A stretch of DNA of 64,000 nucleotides from Bradyrhizobium macuxiense (GTDB taxonomy: Bacteria > Pseudomonadota > Alphaproteobacteria > Rhizobiales > Xanthobacteraceae): the NCBI RefSeq assembly GCF_001542415.1, contig NZ_LNCU01000070.1, positions 115,252-179,251 on the forward strand. Direction: 5' to 3'. Positions 57,001-64,000 of this stretch are shown piece after piece. Positions within the stretch are counted from its first letter, which is position 1; the number at the start of each line of letters is the position of its first letter. The notes beneath the pieces are model-generated. The model saw only the letters and a list, made by a program, of their open reading frames with translations, was not told the DNA's origin and did not search any database. The position numbers were made by a program, and so were the translations under genes.

Positions 57001-57902
57001 GTTTGGACGATTGCGCCACCTGCGGAGAGAGTGCAAGTCGTGAGCTGTCCCCGATCGGGATGAATACATCGGGACCTTTGTCGACAGCCGACCCCAAACG
57101 TCGGAGAAGGAAAGCACGCCGCAGCGTTGTCATCGACATAGAGCTGCCGGATCCGAATGGCCCTTTAGAAGCTCCATTGCGGCGTTTGGCAGCAAGGAAA
57201 GAGATCATGATCGGATCCAATGTCTGGTTTTGCGAGGCTCTTGCGATCATCCAATCGAGAGCTTGTGCTTTTTCCGCGGGACCATCGCATATGCTCACAT
57301 CCCAAGGCATTCCCCGTGCCAGAGCAAAAACTCTCCTAAATACAATGGGTCACCCGAATGAGCCCTGTCGCACGTCCAACACCGTCCTACAACGGACAAT
57401 GTCGATCTTATCAACCTGGCGCGCGTCGCATCTAACGACGGTTACGCCCCCCGCCGCACAGAATACAATGGTCGGCCGACGACGGCTCAATCGTCACCGC
57501 CAATCGTACCTTTGAGATCGCCGTCGCCCTGAACTTCGAGCCACGCTTCGCGCCAGTGGGACGCCCCCAGAGCAACGACATGGCCGAGCCATCGTAACGA
57601 CCTCCAAACGCGACTATGTGTCCGGATCAAATCTGCTTCCCAACACACGTGAACCGTCTTTCAATTCTGTGGCCGGTTCACCGTAAGAAAATTTGCAAAA
57701 CCGCCGCCCGGCAGCCGTCGCTAGCTCCGAAGGCCTGCATGCCTTTCTAAAGTTTCTCAGACGATTCCCCACAATTCGTCCAAACAACGACGAGGCCTGT
57801 GCTTGGTGATCGCGGAGACGCACAATCGTCAATGCGGACCGGAGCGACCAAGGCGCCGCTCGATGTCATGAGCTATAGAGCTCCTCGTGCGCATGCCCTG
57901 TG
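57001..57902. other. Region without a supported gene
   Basis: Between the M16 remnant and the ubiquitin-like operon. Frames on both strands look random; this probably marks an island junction. Confidence 0.35.
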
Positions 57903-58799
57903 TCAGAGCAGCAGCGACACATAGTTCGATTCAAAAATCCGCTGCTCGGATTCGATCGCCAACCGCAAATGGCAATAGAGTGCCCAGTATTTGCGCCACA
58001 CTGGATCGGTCGACGGCATATACGTAATCGTCAGACCCATCTCATTGGCGGTTTCCCATCCGATCATCTGGCCGTGCGATTGATATTTGTTAATGTCCAT
58101 CAGTTCGCTGGCGATCTTCGAGAAATTCTTGCCACGGCGCTTGAGCAGGTTCTCGGCGAACGAGCGTGCCCGGTCCCTTACCGACTGAAATTTACGCACA
58201 ATCGTCGGATCGAATTTTTCGAAGGTGATCCGCGCGGCAAGATCGTCGGGCGTGTCGCGCAGCGCCTTTCGCGCGGCGTCATAGGCGTTGAGGTAGGTCA
58301 GCACGGAATAGACGACGTCTGAGCCGTTCCCGTCCCGGGACGACACCTGCGGGTCGATCGGACCTAGCTCGGACGAGTCGCTCATCACGATCGCATTGGC
58401 GCCGAGCGCCATCAGCGTGCCGGCGCTCTTGGCGTAGTCCGGAATGATGACCCTAAGTTGCCCCTGCTCGCCCGTCGTACTGCGGACCAGCCCGATCAGC
58501 TTCTCGGCCGCATCGACGTCGCCGCCCGGCGTGTGTAGCAGGAGATCGATCGGATCGCCGGGATTGACGTTGTGAAGCATGTCGACAAAGCCCAGCGTGT
58601 CGATGCGGTCGACATACGCTTTGTTGCCGGCGACATAGCATAGCAATTTGGGGTGCTCGGTCTCAATGTCCTTGATGAGCGTTTGGCGCTGATAGCGCGC
58701 CGCGTTCATCGCCGTGAACATCGGGGTCTTCTCGATCGCCCGCGGGGGCTGCGGCGCGATCGACTGCGGTTCTTCTATTCCCTCTTCACTGTCACTCAT
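57903..58799 (-). CDS. SDH-family (ClpP/SppA-like) serine protease of the Ubl operon
   Basis: A 298-residue protein of the serine dehydrogenase proteinase (SDH_sah) family, with the ClpP/crotonase fold. Gly-rich strand LLHTPGGDVDAAEKLIGL is near 88-105. The nucleophile Ser is in DYAKSAGTLMALGANAIVM (about 123-140), and a His for the dyad is probably in NKYQSHGQMIG near 250. It is last in the minus-strand operon, and its ATG overlaps the stop of the DUF6527 gene (ATGA). In this context it may degrade or process Ubl-tagged proteins, or act as the toxic output; both are inference. There is no signal peptide, so it acts in the cytoplasm. Confidence 0.83.
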   Translation of the reverse strand: MSDSEEGIEEPQSIAPQPPRAIEKTPMFTAMNAARYQRQTLIKDIETEHPKLLCYVAGNKAYVDRIDTLGFVDMLHNVNPGDPIDLLLHTPGGDVDAAEKLIGLVRSTTGEQGQLRVIIPDYAKSAGTLMALGANAIVMSDSSELGPIDPQVSSRDGNGSDVVYSVLTYLNAYDAARKALRDTPDDLAARITFEKFDPTIVRKFQSVRDRARSFAENLLKRRGKNFSKIASELMDINKYQSHGQMIGWETANEMGLTITYMPSTDPVWRKYWALYCHLRLAIESEQRIFESNYVSLLL

Positions 58800-59131
58800 C
58801 GATCACTGTCCCCGGCCCATTCGACCCGGCCGCTACGAATAAAGTAATGGCAGCGTCGCTCGCTGCCGCGGTAGTCAATGCTTGGAGAGATGGTTAGTCG
58901 CTGGACGTGATTCAACGTCCAATGCGGCCTCCGCGCCGGGTCGGCGTTGAGCATGATCCGGTGGCCGGTTCGGCACGGGCAGTCGAAGATGATCCACTTG
59001 GTGCGGCCAGCCTCGCCGACGAGCGCGACCGCGTTGCGCGGCAGCCGATCGGGCACCTCGTCGGCCGAGCCGGCCTGACCGATCACGCGCCAGCGCCAAA
59101 AGGGAAGCCATTCCCACAAGGAGACCTTCAT
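58796..59131 (-). CDS. DUF6527 protein of the Ubl operon
   Basis: A 111-residue protein matching DUF6527: WLPFWRWRVIGQ, then IFDCPCRTGHRIMLN with a CPC metal-ligand pair, HWTLN, and a C-terminal RCHYFIRSGRVEWA segment with further Cys/His. Together the Cys and His residues suggest a small zinc-bound treble-clef-like fold. It overlaps the E1 stop and the protease start by ATGA junctions, so translation is tightly coupled. Family members occur with bacterial ubiquitin-like genes; their role is not known to me. Confidence 0.78.
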   Translation of the reverse strand: MKVSLWEWLPFWRWRVIGQAGSADEVPDRLPRNAVALVGEAGRTKWIIFDCPCRTGHRIMLNADPARRPHWTLNHVQRLTISPSIDYRGSERRCHYFIRSGRVEWAGDSDR

Positions 59132-60513
59132 TCCGCGCCCCAGAGCTGGCCGAGGAACGGCTCCTCGTCGCCGGCGCCCCATTTTCCTGCGCCCGGATGA
59201 CAATAATGCCCGCCCCGGGGCGCTGCGTGGTTGGTGGAGATCTCGCGCTCGTGCAGCCTCAGCAGCGTCTCGGTCGGCCGCTCGGGCGGGCCGTAGCCAA
59301 TCAGGCGGTCGAGCAGCTCATTGACGGCGGCGGCCGCCACAGCGGTGGTGAAGGCCACGACCGCGGGCTCCACCTGACCGAGCGCCGGCGCATAGCCTTC
59401 GTCGGCCAGCTTCTGACGCTCCTCGGGCGTTCGAACCTCCGCCGCCGCGCGCGCCATGTCGACCCGGTTGCGGCAGACCAGGCAACCGGCGCCCGGCGTC
59501 AGGGTTGTGATTCGGCCGTCGATTCCGGTCAGAGCGCCGCTGCGGTCGCTGCTCAGGAGGACGCCGACATCGATCACGGGCGTCAGCAGGAAGGTCGACA
59601 GGCGCGACAGGACGAGACGCCCGGCATTGTCGTCAGTGCAGCCGAATACCAGATCAACCGCGCGCAGGGCCTTGGCCACCGACTTGACCGTCGTCATCGC
59701 CTTGACCGTCGAGCTGACGAGATCGGGCGCGATCCGTCTCAAATGGGCGCGTAGCACGTCGACCTTGGCTTCCCCGACATCGCCCGGCGTCGAGCCATAG
59801 ACGCGGGTTACATTGCTGGCCGAGAGCTTATCATTATCGATCAGCAGGAGATGGCGCACGCCGAGTCGCACCAGCTGCTCGGCGACCGCCGATCCGGTGC
59901 CGCCAGACCCGACGATCGCGACCCGCAGATCGCCGACCACGCCCTGAATATCAGGGCCGAAGGCGCGCACATTGCGGTCGAAGATCGCATCTGGCGCCGA
60001 CGCCGCGCGCGCGAAATTCTGGATCAACCGCCAGCGTTCGCCGACGATCCAGACGCGATCGATTGATGTCGCGGCCTCGCCCTCAGGCGTCAGCTCGCCA
60101 CTGAACACGAAGCTTTCGCCGCGGGGCGAGGCGATCAGCGTCGCGTAGATGCCGGAGCCGCTGCGCAACTGGAAGAGATCGGCGATATCACGATCGACTT
60201 GACGGTCGAGCTTGCTCGGCAACGGCACGCCGCCGTCGCCGGGATGGGTATGGAACCAGATCGGCACGGCGCCGTCGGCTTCGGCCGCGCCGAGCGCGCC
60301 GACATAGCCGTCGGAGCCGATCAGCATGTGATGCGGGCTCTGCTCGCTATAGGCCGCCTGCGGCACCCAATGCAGCGACCGCCCGAGGAGACGGACCTCC
60401 GCGCCGACATCGACGCGACGCGCAAGCAGCACGCCGGCGCATTCGAGCGGGTTGCGGGTAGCAGAGGCAATCTCGTCGGCGAGCGGTTCGGGAAGGACGA
60501 GGGTCGTGATCAT
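59128..60513 (-). CDS. JAB-peptidase/E1-like fusion (ThiF) of the Ubl operon
   Basis: A 461-residue fusion. The N-terminal JAB/JAMM isopeptidase domain (about 1-150) has the zinc motif H-T-H with D further on (WFHTHPGDGGVPLPSKLD). The C-terminal E1/ThiF adenylyltransferase (about 190-430) has GSGGTGSAVAEQLVRLG for ATP, the acidic LLIDND, the Arg in RVYG, and CxxC zinc ligands (GAGCLVCRNR with HYCHPG). It should activate the Ubl C-terminus by adenylation, and the JAB part may trim the precursor or remove conjugates. The start at 60513 is set by the ATGA overlap with the E2 stop; the longer open frame to 60717 is antisense noise. Confidence 0.92.
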   Translation of the reverse strand: MITTLVLPEPLADEIASATRNPLECAGVLLARRVDVGAEVRLLGRSLHWVPQAAYSEQSPHHMLIGSDGYVGALGAAEADGAVPIWFHTHPGDGGVPLPSKLDRQVDRDIADLFQLRSGSGIYATLIASPRGESFVFSGELTPEGEAATSIDRVWIVGERWRLIQNFARAASAPDAIFDRNVRAFGPDIQGVVGDLRVAIVGSGGTGSAVAEQLVRLGVRHLLLIDNDKLSASNVTRVYGSTPGDVGEAKVDVLRAHLRRIAPDLVSSTVKAMTTVKSVAKALRAVDLVFGCTDDNAGRLVLSRLSTFLLTPVIDVGVLLSSDRSGALTGIDGRITTLTPGAGCLVCRNRVDMARAAAEVRTPEERQKLADEGYAPALGQVEPAVVAFTTAVAAAAVNELLDRLIGYGPPERPTETLLRLHEREISTNHAAPRGGHYCHPGAGKWGAGDEEPFLGQLWGAE

Positions 60514-60899
60514 GCCGCGCGCGCCCTTGCGGCGGCCTCGAGTTCCTTCCGGACCAGTGCCAAGTAGCTTTCGAGCGAGTCGATACCGGACCGCCACTGG
60601 CCGGGATTGAGATGACGCGACCAGCGCTGCCAGGTGCGGCCGAGATGAACCTCCTGCAATTCGGTCGCGGCGATCACCTGACCGTCGGCCCGCCGGATCG
60701 CCGGCGCGAACCACCACATGTCCGGCTGCATGTCGGGATAGCCGGGCGCCAGCCGCAGCAGGAGATCCGCGGCCGTGGCAGCGAACCCGTTCGGCAGCGG
60801 AAAGGACGGAATGACGATCGCGATCATGCCGCCATCAAGAGACACGGCATGTCCTGGCGCCCGAGCCTGCAAATACTCCTCGTCAATGGGCGGTAGCAT
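60510..60899 (-). CDS. E2-like conjugating protein (Prok-E2_E type)
   Basis: A 129-residue protein of the prokaryotic E2 family E. It has PGYPDMQPDMWWFAPAIRRADG, the E2-like proline/tryptophan stretch, and WQRWSRHLNPGQWRSGIDSLESYL at the C-terminus. I see no catalytic cysteine at all, so transfer must use another residue or the E2 fold is only a scaffold; family E members are known to vary here. GGGGAAGG precedes the ATG. It overlaps the JAB-E1 gene by ATGA and follows the Ubl gene by 12 nt. Confidence 0.85.
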   Translation of the reverse strand: MLPPIDEEYLQARAPGHAVSLDGGMIAIVIPSFPLPNGFAATAADLLLRLAPGYPDMQPDMWWFAPAIRRADGQVIAATELQEVHLGRTWQRWSRHLNPGQWRSGIDSLESYLALVRKELEAAARARAA

Positions 60900-60911
60900 C
60901 GGCCCTTCCCC

Positions 60912-61190
60912 TCAAGCACGGCCCGGGTTGATTTGCGCCGGTGCGGTGAAAAAGCGCAGGCCATTGCGCATCTCGACCGTGGCGTCGGCCTCGATCTTCA
61001 GATCGGAGCCGCCCGGCACGACCTCGAACAAGTCGCGGTCCGGGCCGATGTCGGGCTCCGGCAAACGCCGCAGTTGCGCGCCGGTGAGGACCGGCTCCGA
61101 GACCTTGTAGGTCGTGCGATCGATCTTGATCTCGAAGGTCTTTGGGCGGTCGGGCCGCTCCTTGTCGTCATCGTCGTGCTTGTCGCTCAT
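60912..61190 (-). CDS. Ubiquitin-like protein (Multi_ubiq family)
   Basis: A 92-residue protein. A charged N-terminus (DKHDDDDKERPDRP) is followed by one beta-grasp domain (KTFEIKIDRTTYKV, then GAQLRRLPEPDIGPDRDLFEV). The C-terminus is FFTAPAQINPGRA. It matches single-domain Multi_ubiq proteins and is the presumed modifier of the operon. It does not end in Gly; cleavage after the Gly of PG-RA would expose one. GGAGG lies 6 nt before the ATG at 61190, which rules out the longer open frame. It is the first gene of the five-gene minus-strand operon, divergent from the RHH gene. Confidence 0.88.
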   Translation of the reverse strand: MSDKHDDDDKERPDRPKTFEIKIDRTTYKVSEPVLTGAQLRRLPEPDIGPDRDLFEVVPGGSDLKIEADATVEMRNGLRFFTAPAQINPGRA

Positions 61191-61253
61191 AGCCACCTCC
61201 GCATATTGCCACCGTGATACCACATCACCACGCCGGTTGACAAGAGGGGCGAT

Positions 61254-61478
61254 ATGGTGCAAAAAAGCGCTATGAAACAAGCCAAAGCGATGACCGTCCG
61301 TCTCTCCGAGGAGCAGGCGCAAGCCCTTGAGATGGTCGCCAGTGTCGAGAATCTGCCCGTCTCCGACATCATCCGCGCCGCGATCACGACCCATATCGAG
61401 ACCCGCCGGCGCGATCCTGGGTTCCAAGCGGGCTTAAAGGACCGGATCTCCCAGGCGCGCAAGCTGCTCGACCGTTAG
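61254..61478 (+). CDS. Ribbon-helix-helix DNA-binding protein
   Basis: A 74-residue protein with the RHH pattern: beta strand AMTVRLSEEQAQALEMVAS, then helix-helix ENLPVSDIIRAAITTHIETR. Such proteins repress their own operons, often as antitoxins. Only 63 bp separate it from the divergent Ubl operon, so it could control that promoter as well as the Fic genes downstream. The start may be the first or second Met (61254 or 61272). Confidence 0.8.
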   Translation: MVQKSAMKQAKAMTVRLSEEQAQALEMVASVENLPVSDIIRAAITTHIETRRRDPGFQAGLKDRISQARKLLDR

Positions 61479-61513
61479 ACGTCGGCCGGCGAGCTTCGAC
61501 ACGACGAGGACCC

Positions 61514-61723
61514 ATGAAAAAGACCACCAAGGGGCTGAAGCCCAGCACACCCGGCCATGTCCTCGGCCAGCGCACCTTCGCTGCGATCACCGCTGTTGAG
61601 GGGATCAGCCTAAGCGCCGCCAGCCGCAAGCGGCTCGCCGACATGAGCAAGCGGAAGCTGTCGCCCGACGATCAGCGCTCCGAGATCATCCGGGCCTATC
61701 GGGACGCCAAGTCGCGCGGCTGA
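61514..61723 (+). CDS. Fic antitoxin (VbhA-like)
   Basis: A 69-residue protein directly before the Fic gene, sharing one base with it (TGATG). The stretch FAAITAVEGISLS contains the E-G pair of the inhibitory helix motif [ST]xxxE[GN]. However, the position four before Glu is Ile with Thr at three before, a slight departure. A helical tail follows (SPDDQRSEIIRAYRDAKSRG). It should block AMP transfer by the Fic partner. Confidence 0.8.
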   Translation: MKKTTKGLKPSTPGHVLGQRTFAAITAVEGISLSAASRKRLADMSKRKLSPDDQRSEIIRAYRDAKSRG

Positions 61724-62298
61724 TGGCGGCCGGCTACGACGGCTTTGATGACCCCTACGCCTACAAGGGCACGACCACCCTCAAGAACAAGCTCGGCCTG
61801 CGCGACGCGGCGCAGCTTGAAGCGTTCGAACTCGAAATGACCACGCTGCGCGCCCGCGAGCCGCTGCCGCGCGGCAAGCTAAACGCTCGCCATTATTGCC
61901 GCGTCCACCGCCATCTCTTCCAGGATGTCTATCGCTGGGCCGGTAAATACCGCACGGTGCGCACAGCAAAGGGCGGCAATCCCTTCTGCTATCCTGAGTA
62001 TATTGACGGCGAGATGACCAAGCTCTTCGCCACCCTGCCCGCGGCGCTCGGCGCAGACGGCCCAGAGGACTTCATCGCGGAGGCCACGCGGTTCCTCGGC
62101 GAGCTCAACGCCATTCATCCCTTTCGTGAAGGCAATGGCCGCTCGCAGCTCGCATTTATGGCGATGCTCGGCGAGACTGCGGGCTTTGCGCTCGACTTCG
62201 CGCGCGTCCGGCGCGAGAGCTTCATGCCGGCCATGATCGCGAGTTACGCTGGCAATCTGGTGCCGCTTTCGGCCGAGCTGAGGTCTCTGCTGCGCTGA
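61723..62298 (+). CDS. Fic-domain AMP transferase (toxin)
   Basis: A 191-residue cytoplasmic protein with the complete Fic motif HPFREGNGRSQ (about 129-139), the beta-hairpin flap TAKGGNPFCYPEYI and the usual helical core. It lacks an internal inhibitory helix, which fits control in trans by the preceding antitoxin (class I Fic toxin-antitoxin). It is expected to AMPylate targets such as topoisomerases (known for FicT/VbhT). There is no secretion signal or BID domain. Confidence 0.92.
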   Translation: MAAGYDGFDDPYAYKGTTTLKNKLGLRDAAQLEAFELEMTTLRAREPLPRGKLNARHYCRVHRHLFQDVYRWAGKYRTVRTAKGGNPFCYPEYIDGEMTKLFATLPAALGADGPEDFIAEATRFLGELNAIHPFREGNGRSQLAFMAMLGETAGFALDFARVRRESFMPAMIASYAGNLVPLSAELRSLLR

Positions 62299-62479
62299 AT
62301 ATTTCAATGCGCATCAGTCCGGCCGTCGTCCAAAAGGACAAACGGTGCTTCGCGCGCCCCGGAACACCATTGCAAAAGGCAGAACGCACTTGGAGCAACT
62401 CGGCGCGAAAAGGCGGCAGCGGAACGTGAATTAGCGGCGATCCTGCGTCTTTGGAATGCAGCCGTCGGCAGACGAAGCT

Positions 62480-63299
62480 GGCCGCCCAATGGCTTGGAGC
62501 AGTTGCAGAATGAAGTAAAAGCCGCCTACGGCAAACTCCGTCTTCAAACGGGTGGATGTAAAAAAATCTGAATGCGAGCACTGCTGCAGCTATAACGGGA
62601 TCGAGATCGTTTTTCTGCTGCATGGTCGAAGGCAATCTGCCCCGCCATGAGCGAGGAAGTATCCTCGTGCCGCGCACTGATGTGGTCCGAGATCGGCCTT
62701 TGAGTGTCGCCATCGTGCTCGCCGACAAAGCCGACTTCTTGTCGGGATCCCAGTCTCACAAAGCGCTCGTCGGCGATCACGATGCCCTAGAGGCGCAGAA
62801 ACTCCTGCTGATCGAGCGGTGTGCGACCAGCATCGCCAATCGCACGACCCCACCACTGAATGCGATCTTGGGGCGGCCTTTCGCCCTCGATCACGTAGCT
62901 GGACTTCGAGGAACGCCGCCGTCCGCGCAAGCAGATCCTTGGGGACTTCGCTGACAACCGCTCGTGCGCGCTCCTTCCAATCCTGCGCGATAAATTCGTT
63001 CAGTGCGCATACTTTAAGGTGAGGAAGAGCCGCTTCAAGACGTCAAGGTCTACCCCCTTGTTCTTGAGGGCAAACGTCAGGTGCCCGTCAAGAGAGGCCT
63101 CCGGGGCATGTCGCGGCGTGTAGATGCGCCAGCTGCCCTGTTCAATGCGGTGCTTGGTGCCGATGGCCGATAGGGTCCGAGCAACCGGGACAGGAAGCTT
63201 GTAAGCGTCGATCAGGGCCGCGTAGCCCGCTGGGACGGCGAGCTCTGGCAGCCGCCTATCCCGAAAAACACTCACCAACCCCGAAAAGCGTTCGCCCAT
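62480..63299 (-). pseudogene. Decayed Fic-family gene
   Basis: Scattered in three frames are pieces of a second, larger Fic protein. The N-terminal segment is intact (LPELAVPAGYAALIDAYKLP, then LDVLKRLFL), then EVGFVGEHDGDTQRPISDHI appears in another frame, and DPVIAAAVLAFRFFYIHPFE with a damaged motif (HPFEDGVCRR for HPFEDGNGR). Several frameshifts separate them, so the gene is dead. Confidence 0.75.
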
Positions 63300-63545
63300 G
63301 ATGGATCCACGTGAAAACACGCTCATTGCTCGAATTTTCTTCACAGGGCGCTTGAGACGTCGAAATTTAATCCCACACTGTGAAAAACGATCACTCAATG
63401 GAGTTATTGTGAAAACCATTCTCGCGCCAATATCTGACAGGTTCCCCGTGCCACTGGCACCGTGACAGCGAGGCATCAGCCAGCGGCCCAGTCACTAACG
63501 GGCCCGACCGTAGCAGCGACGCCGCAACGAGAAACTCGCAAACAA

Positions 63546-64000
63546 TCACAATAGAATTGAGCTCGCCCCTCGCTTGGACGGTTCGATCGTCGTCGTCCAG
63601 CCCAATTCCCCTTCGCCAAGAGTCCATTCGGGCATTTCCGCCGGCGCCAGTTCTAACTGGAGATCCCAGGCGAGCGGCTCGCGCAGAACGACATTGACAA
63701 GGCGACAAAGGATGCCGTGAGCCTCGCGGCCGGGCAGCAGAGAGCGAAACTGCTGCTGGTTGAGCGGCCCGAGGCAGATCCGGAATTTGCCCGCCACATC
63801 CGGCATTGTTTCGCCAGCAAGGGTGTCAATGCCAAGCTCAAGGCCAAGCCGGCCTAGGCGCCACTGGGCTTCCGGTGGAATATCGATCTCACGCCAGATG
63901 AATTCCTCGACCCGGGCCGGAACATTGAGATGGCTGGAAATCACGCCGGCCACAAGACGTGCCGACCGGCTGGGCAAGGCAAGGACACCGGCATGAGGCA
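63546..64000 (-). CDS. tssG: TssG, T6SS baseplate subunit (partial, 3' end)
   Basis: The C-terminal about 150 residues of TssG (VasB/ImpH): SARLVAGVISSHLNVPARVEEF, then FRICLGPLNQQQFRSLLPG, then the closing ELGWTTTI. The reading frame is open at the window edge (the codons before 63977 continue the protein), so the gene starts to the right. TssG pairs with TssF in the baseplate wedge; tssF and other structural genes should follow off the right edge. It is on the same strand as tssJKLM but 17 kb away. Confidence 0.88.
   Translation of the reverse strand, partial: PHAGVLALPSRSARLVAGVISSHLNVPARVEEFIWREIDIPPEAQWRLGRLGLELGIDTLAGETMPDVAGKFRICLGPLNQQQFRSLLPGREAHGILCRLVNVVLREPLAWDLQLELAPAEMPEWTLGEGELGWTTTIEPSKRGASSILL

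Noticed and set aside
59128..60717. 529-residue version of the JAB-E1 protein
   Set aside because: The added N-terminus overlaps the E2 gene; the ATGA junction at 60510-60513 gives the real start.
1..64000. CRISPR arrays, rRNA and tRNA genes, nod boxes
   Set aside because: None seen by eye. A tRNAscan/Infernal and CRISPR search would be decisive.

Overview
The window looks like accessory, symbiosis-island-type DNA of a Bradyrhizobium-like alphaproteobacterium. The evidence is high GC, a gene mosaic broken by insertion sequences and decayed genes, an anaerobic HemN, NifA/sigma54-type promoters, a Ulp1 (C48) protease of the rhizobial NopD type, plant-cell-wall pectinases and a type VI secretion system (T6SS). 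The species is inferred; no rRNA or tRNA was found.

Layout. 0.3-5.2 kb: orphan LuxR regulator, ferritin-like diiron protein, and a trehalose-6-phosphate synthase with an extra C-terminal module. 5.9-14 kb (+): a T6SS cargo/spike cassette (DUF2169-pentapeptide protein, pentapeptide protein, DUF4150 PAAR, a gp5-tail-like protein, DUF3540, TPR protein). 14-20.5 kb: a 35-residue membrane peptide, a 66-residue protein behind a NifA/sigma54 promoter, hemN, a TM-coiled-coil protein and an OprB porin. 20.9-23.7 kb (-): Rad50-like ATPase plus a small partner. 24.5-27.5 kb: an IS5-type element split by an IS1111/IS110 element. 27.8-30 kb: cold-shock protein and a putative effector. 30.5-46.5 kb: T6SS operons on the minus strand (vgrG-hyp-hcp; kinase; tssM, tssL, tssK, tssJ, tagH), interrupted by a plus-strand effector-like gene and a minus-strand TauE permease. 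47-54 kb (-): pectinesterase, polygalacturonase, methyltransferase, acyltransferase. 54.4-57 kb: Ulp1 protease, DUF2478 protein, M16 peptidase remnant. 57.9-61.2 kb (-): a ubiquitin-like conjugation operon (Ubl, E2-like, JAB-E1 fusion, DUF6527, SDH protease). 61.2-63.3 kb: RHH protein, Fic antitoxin, Fic toxin, then a decayed second Fic gene. Right edge: 3' part of tssG.

How it fits together. Two minus-strand T6SS transcription units each sit behind a near-perfect -24/-12 promoter with upstream TGT-N10-ACA sites, so this T6SS is predicted to be switched on by NifA with nitrogen fixation in nodules. The second promoter is a duplicate of the first, copied together with a decayed 5' end of tagH and placed in front of vgrG. 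A module of about 70 residues (VGxGWxHG ... FYIxxxxYxA) is shared by the trehalose-6-phosphate synthase, the Ulp1 protease and the repeat protein at 34.3 kb. This links a plant-signal-making enzyme to effector-type proteins, in the manner of Ralstonia RipTPS.
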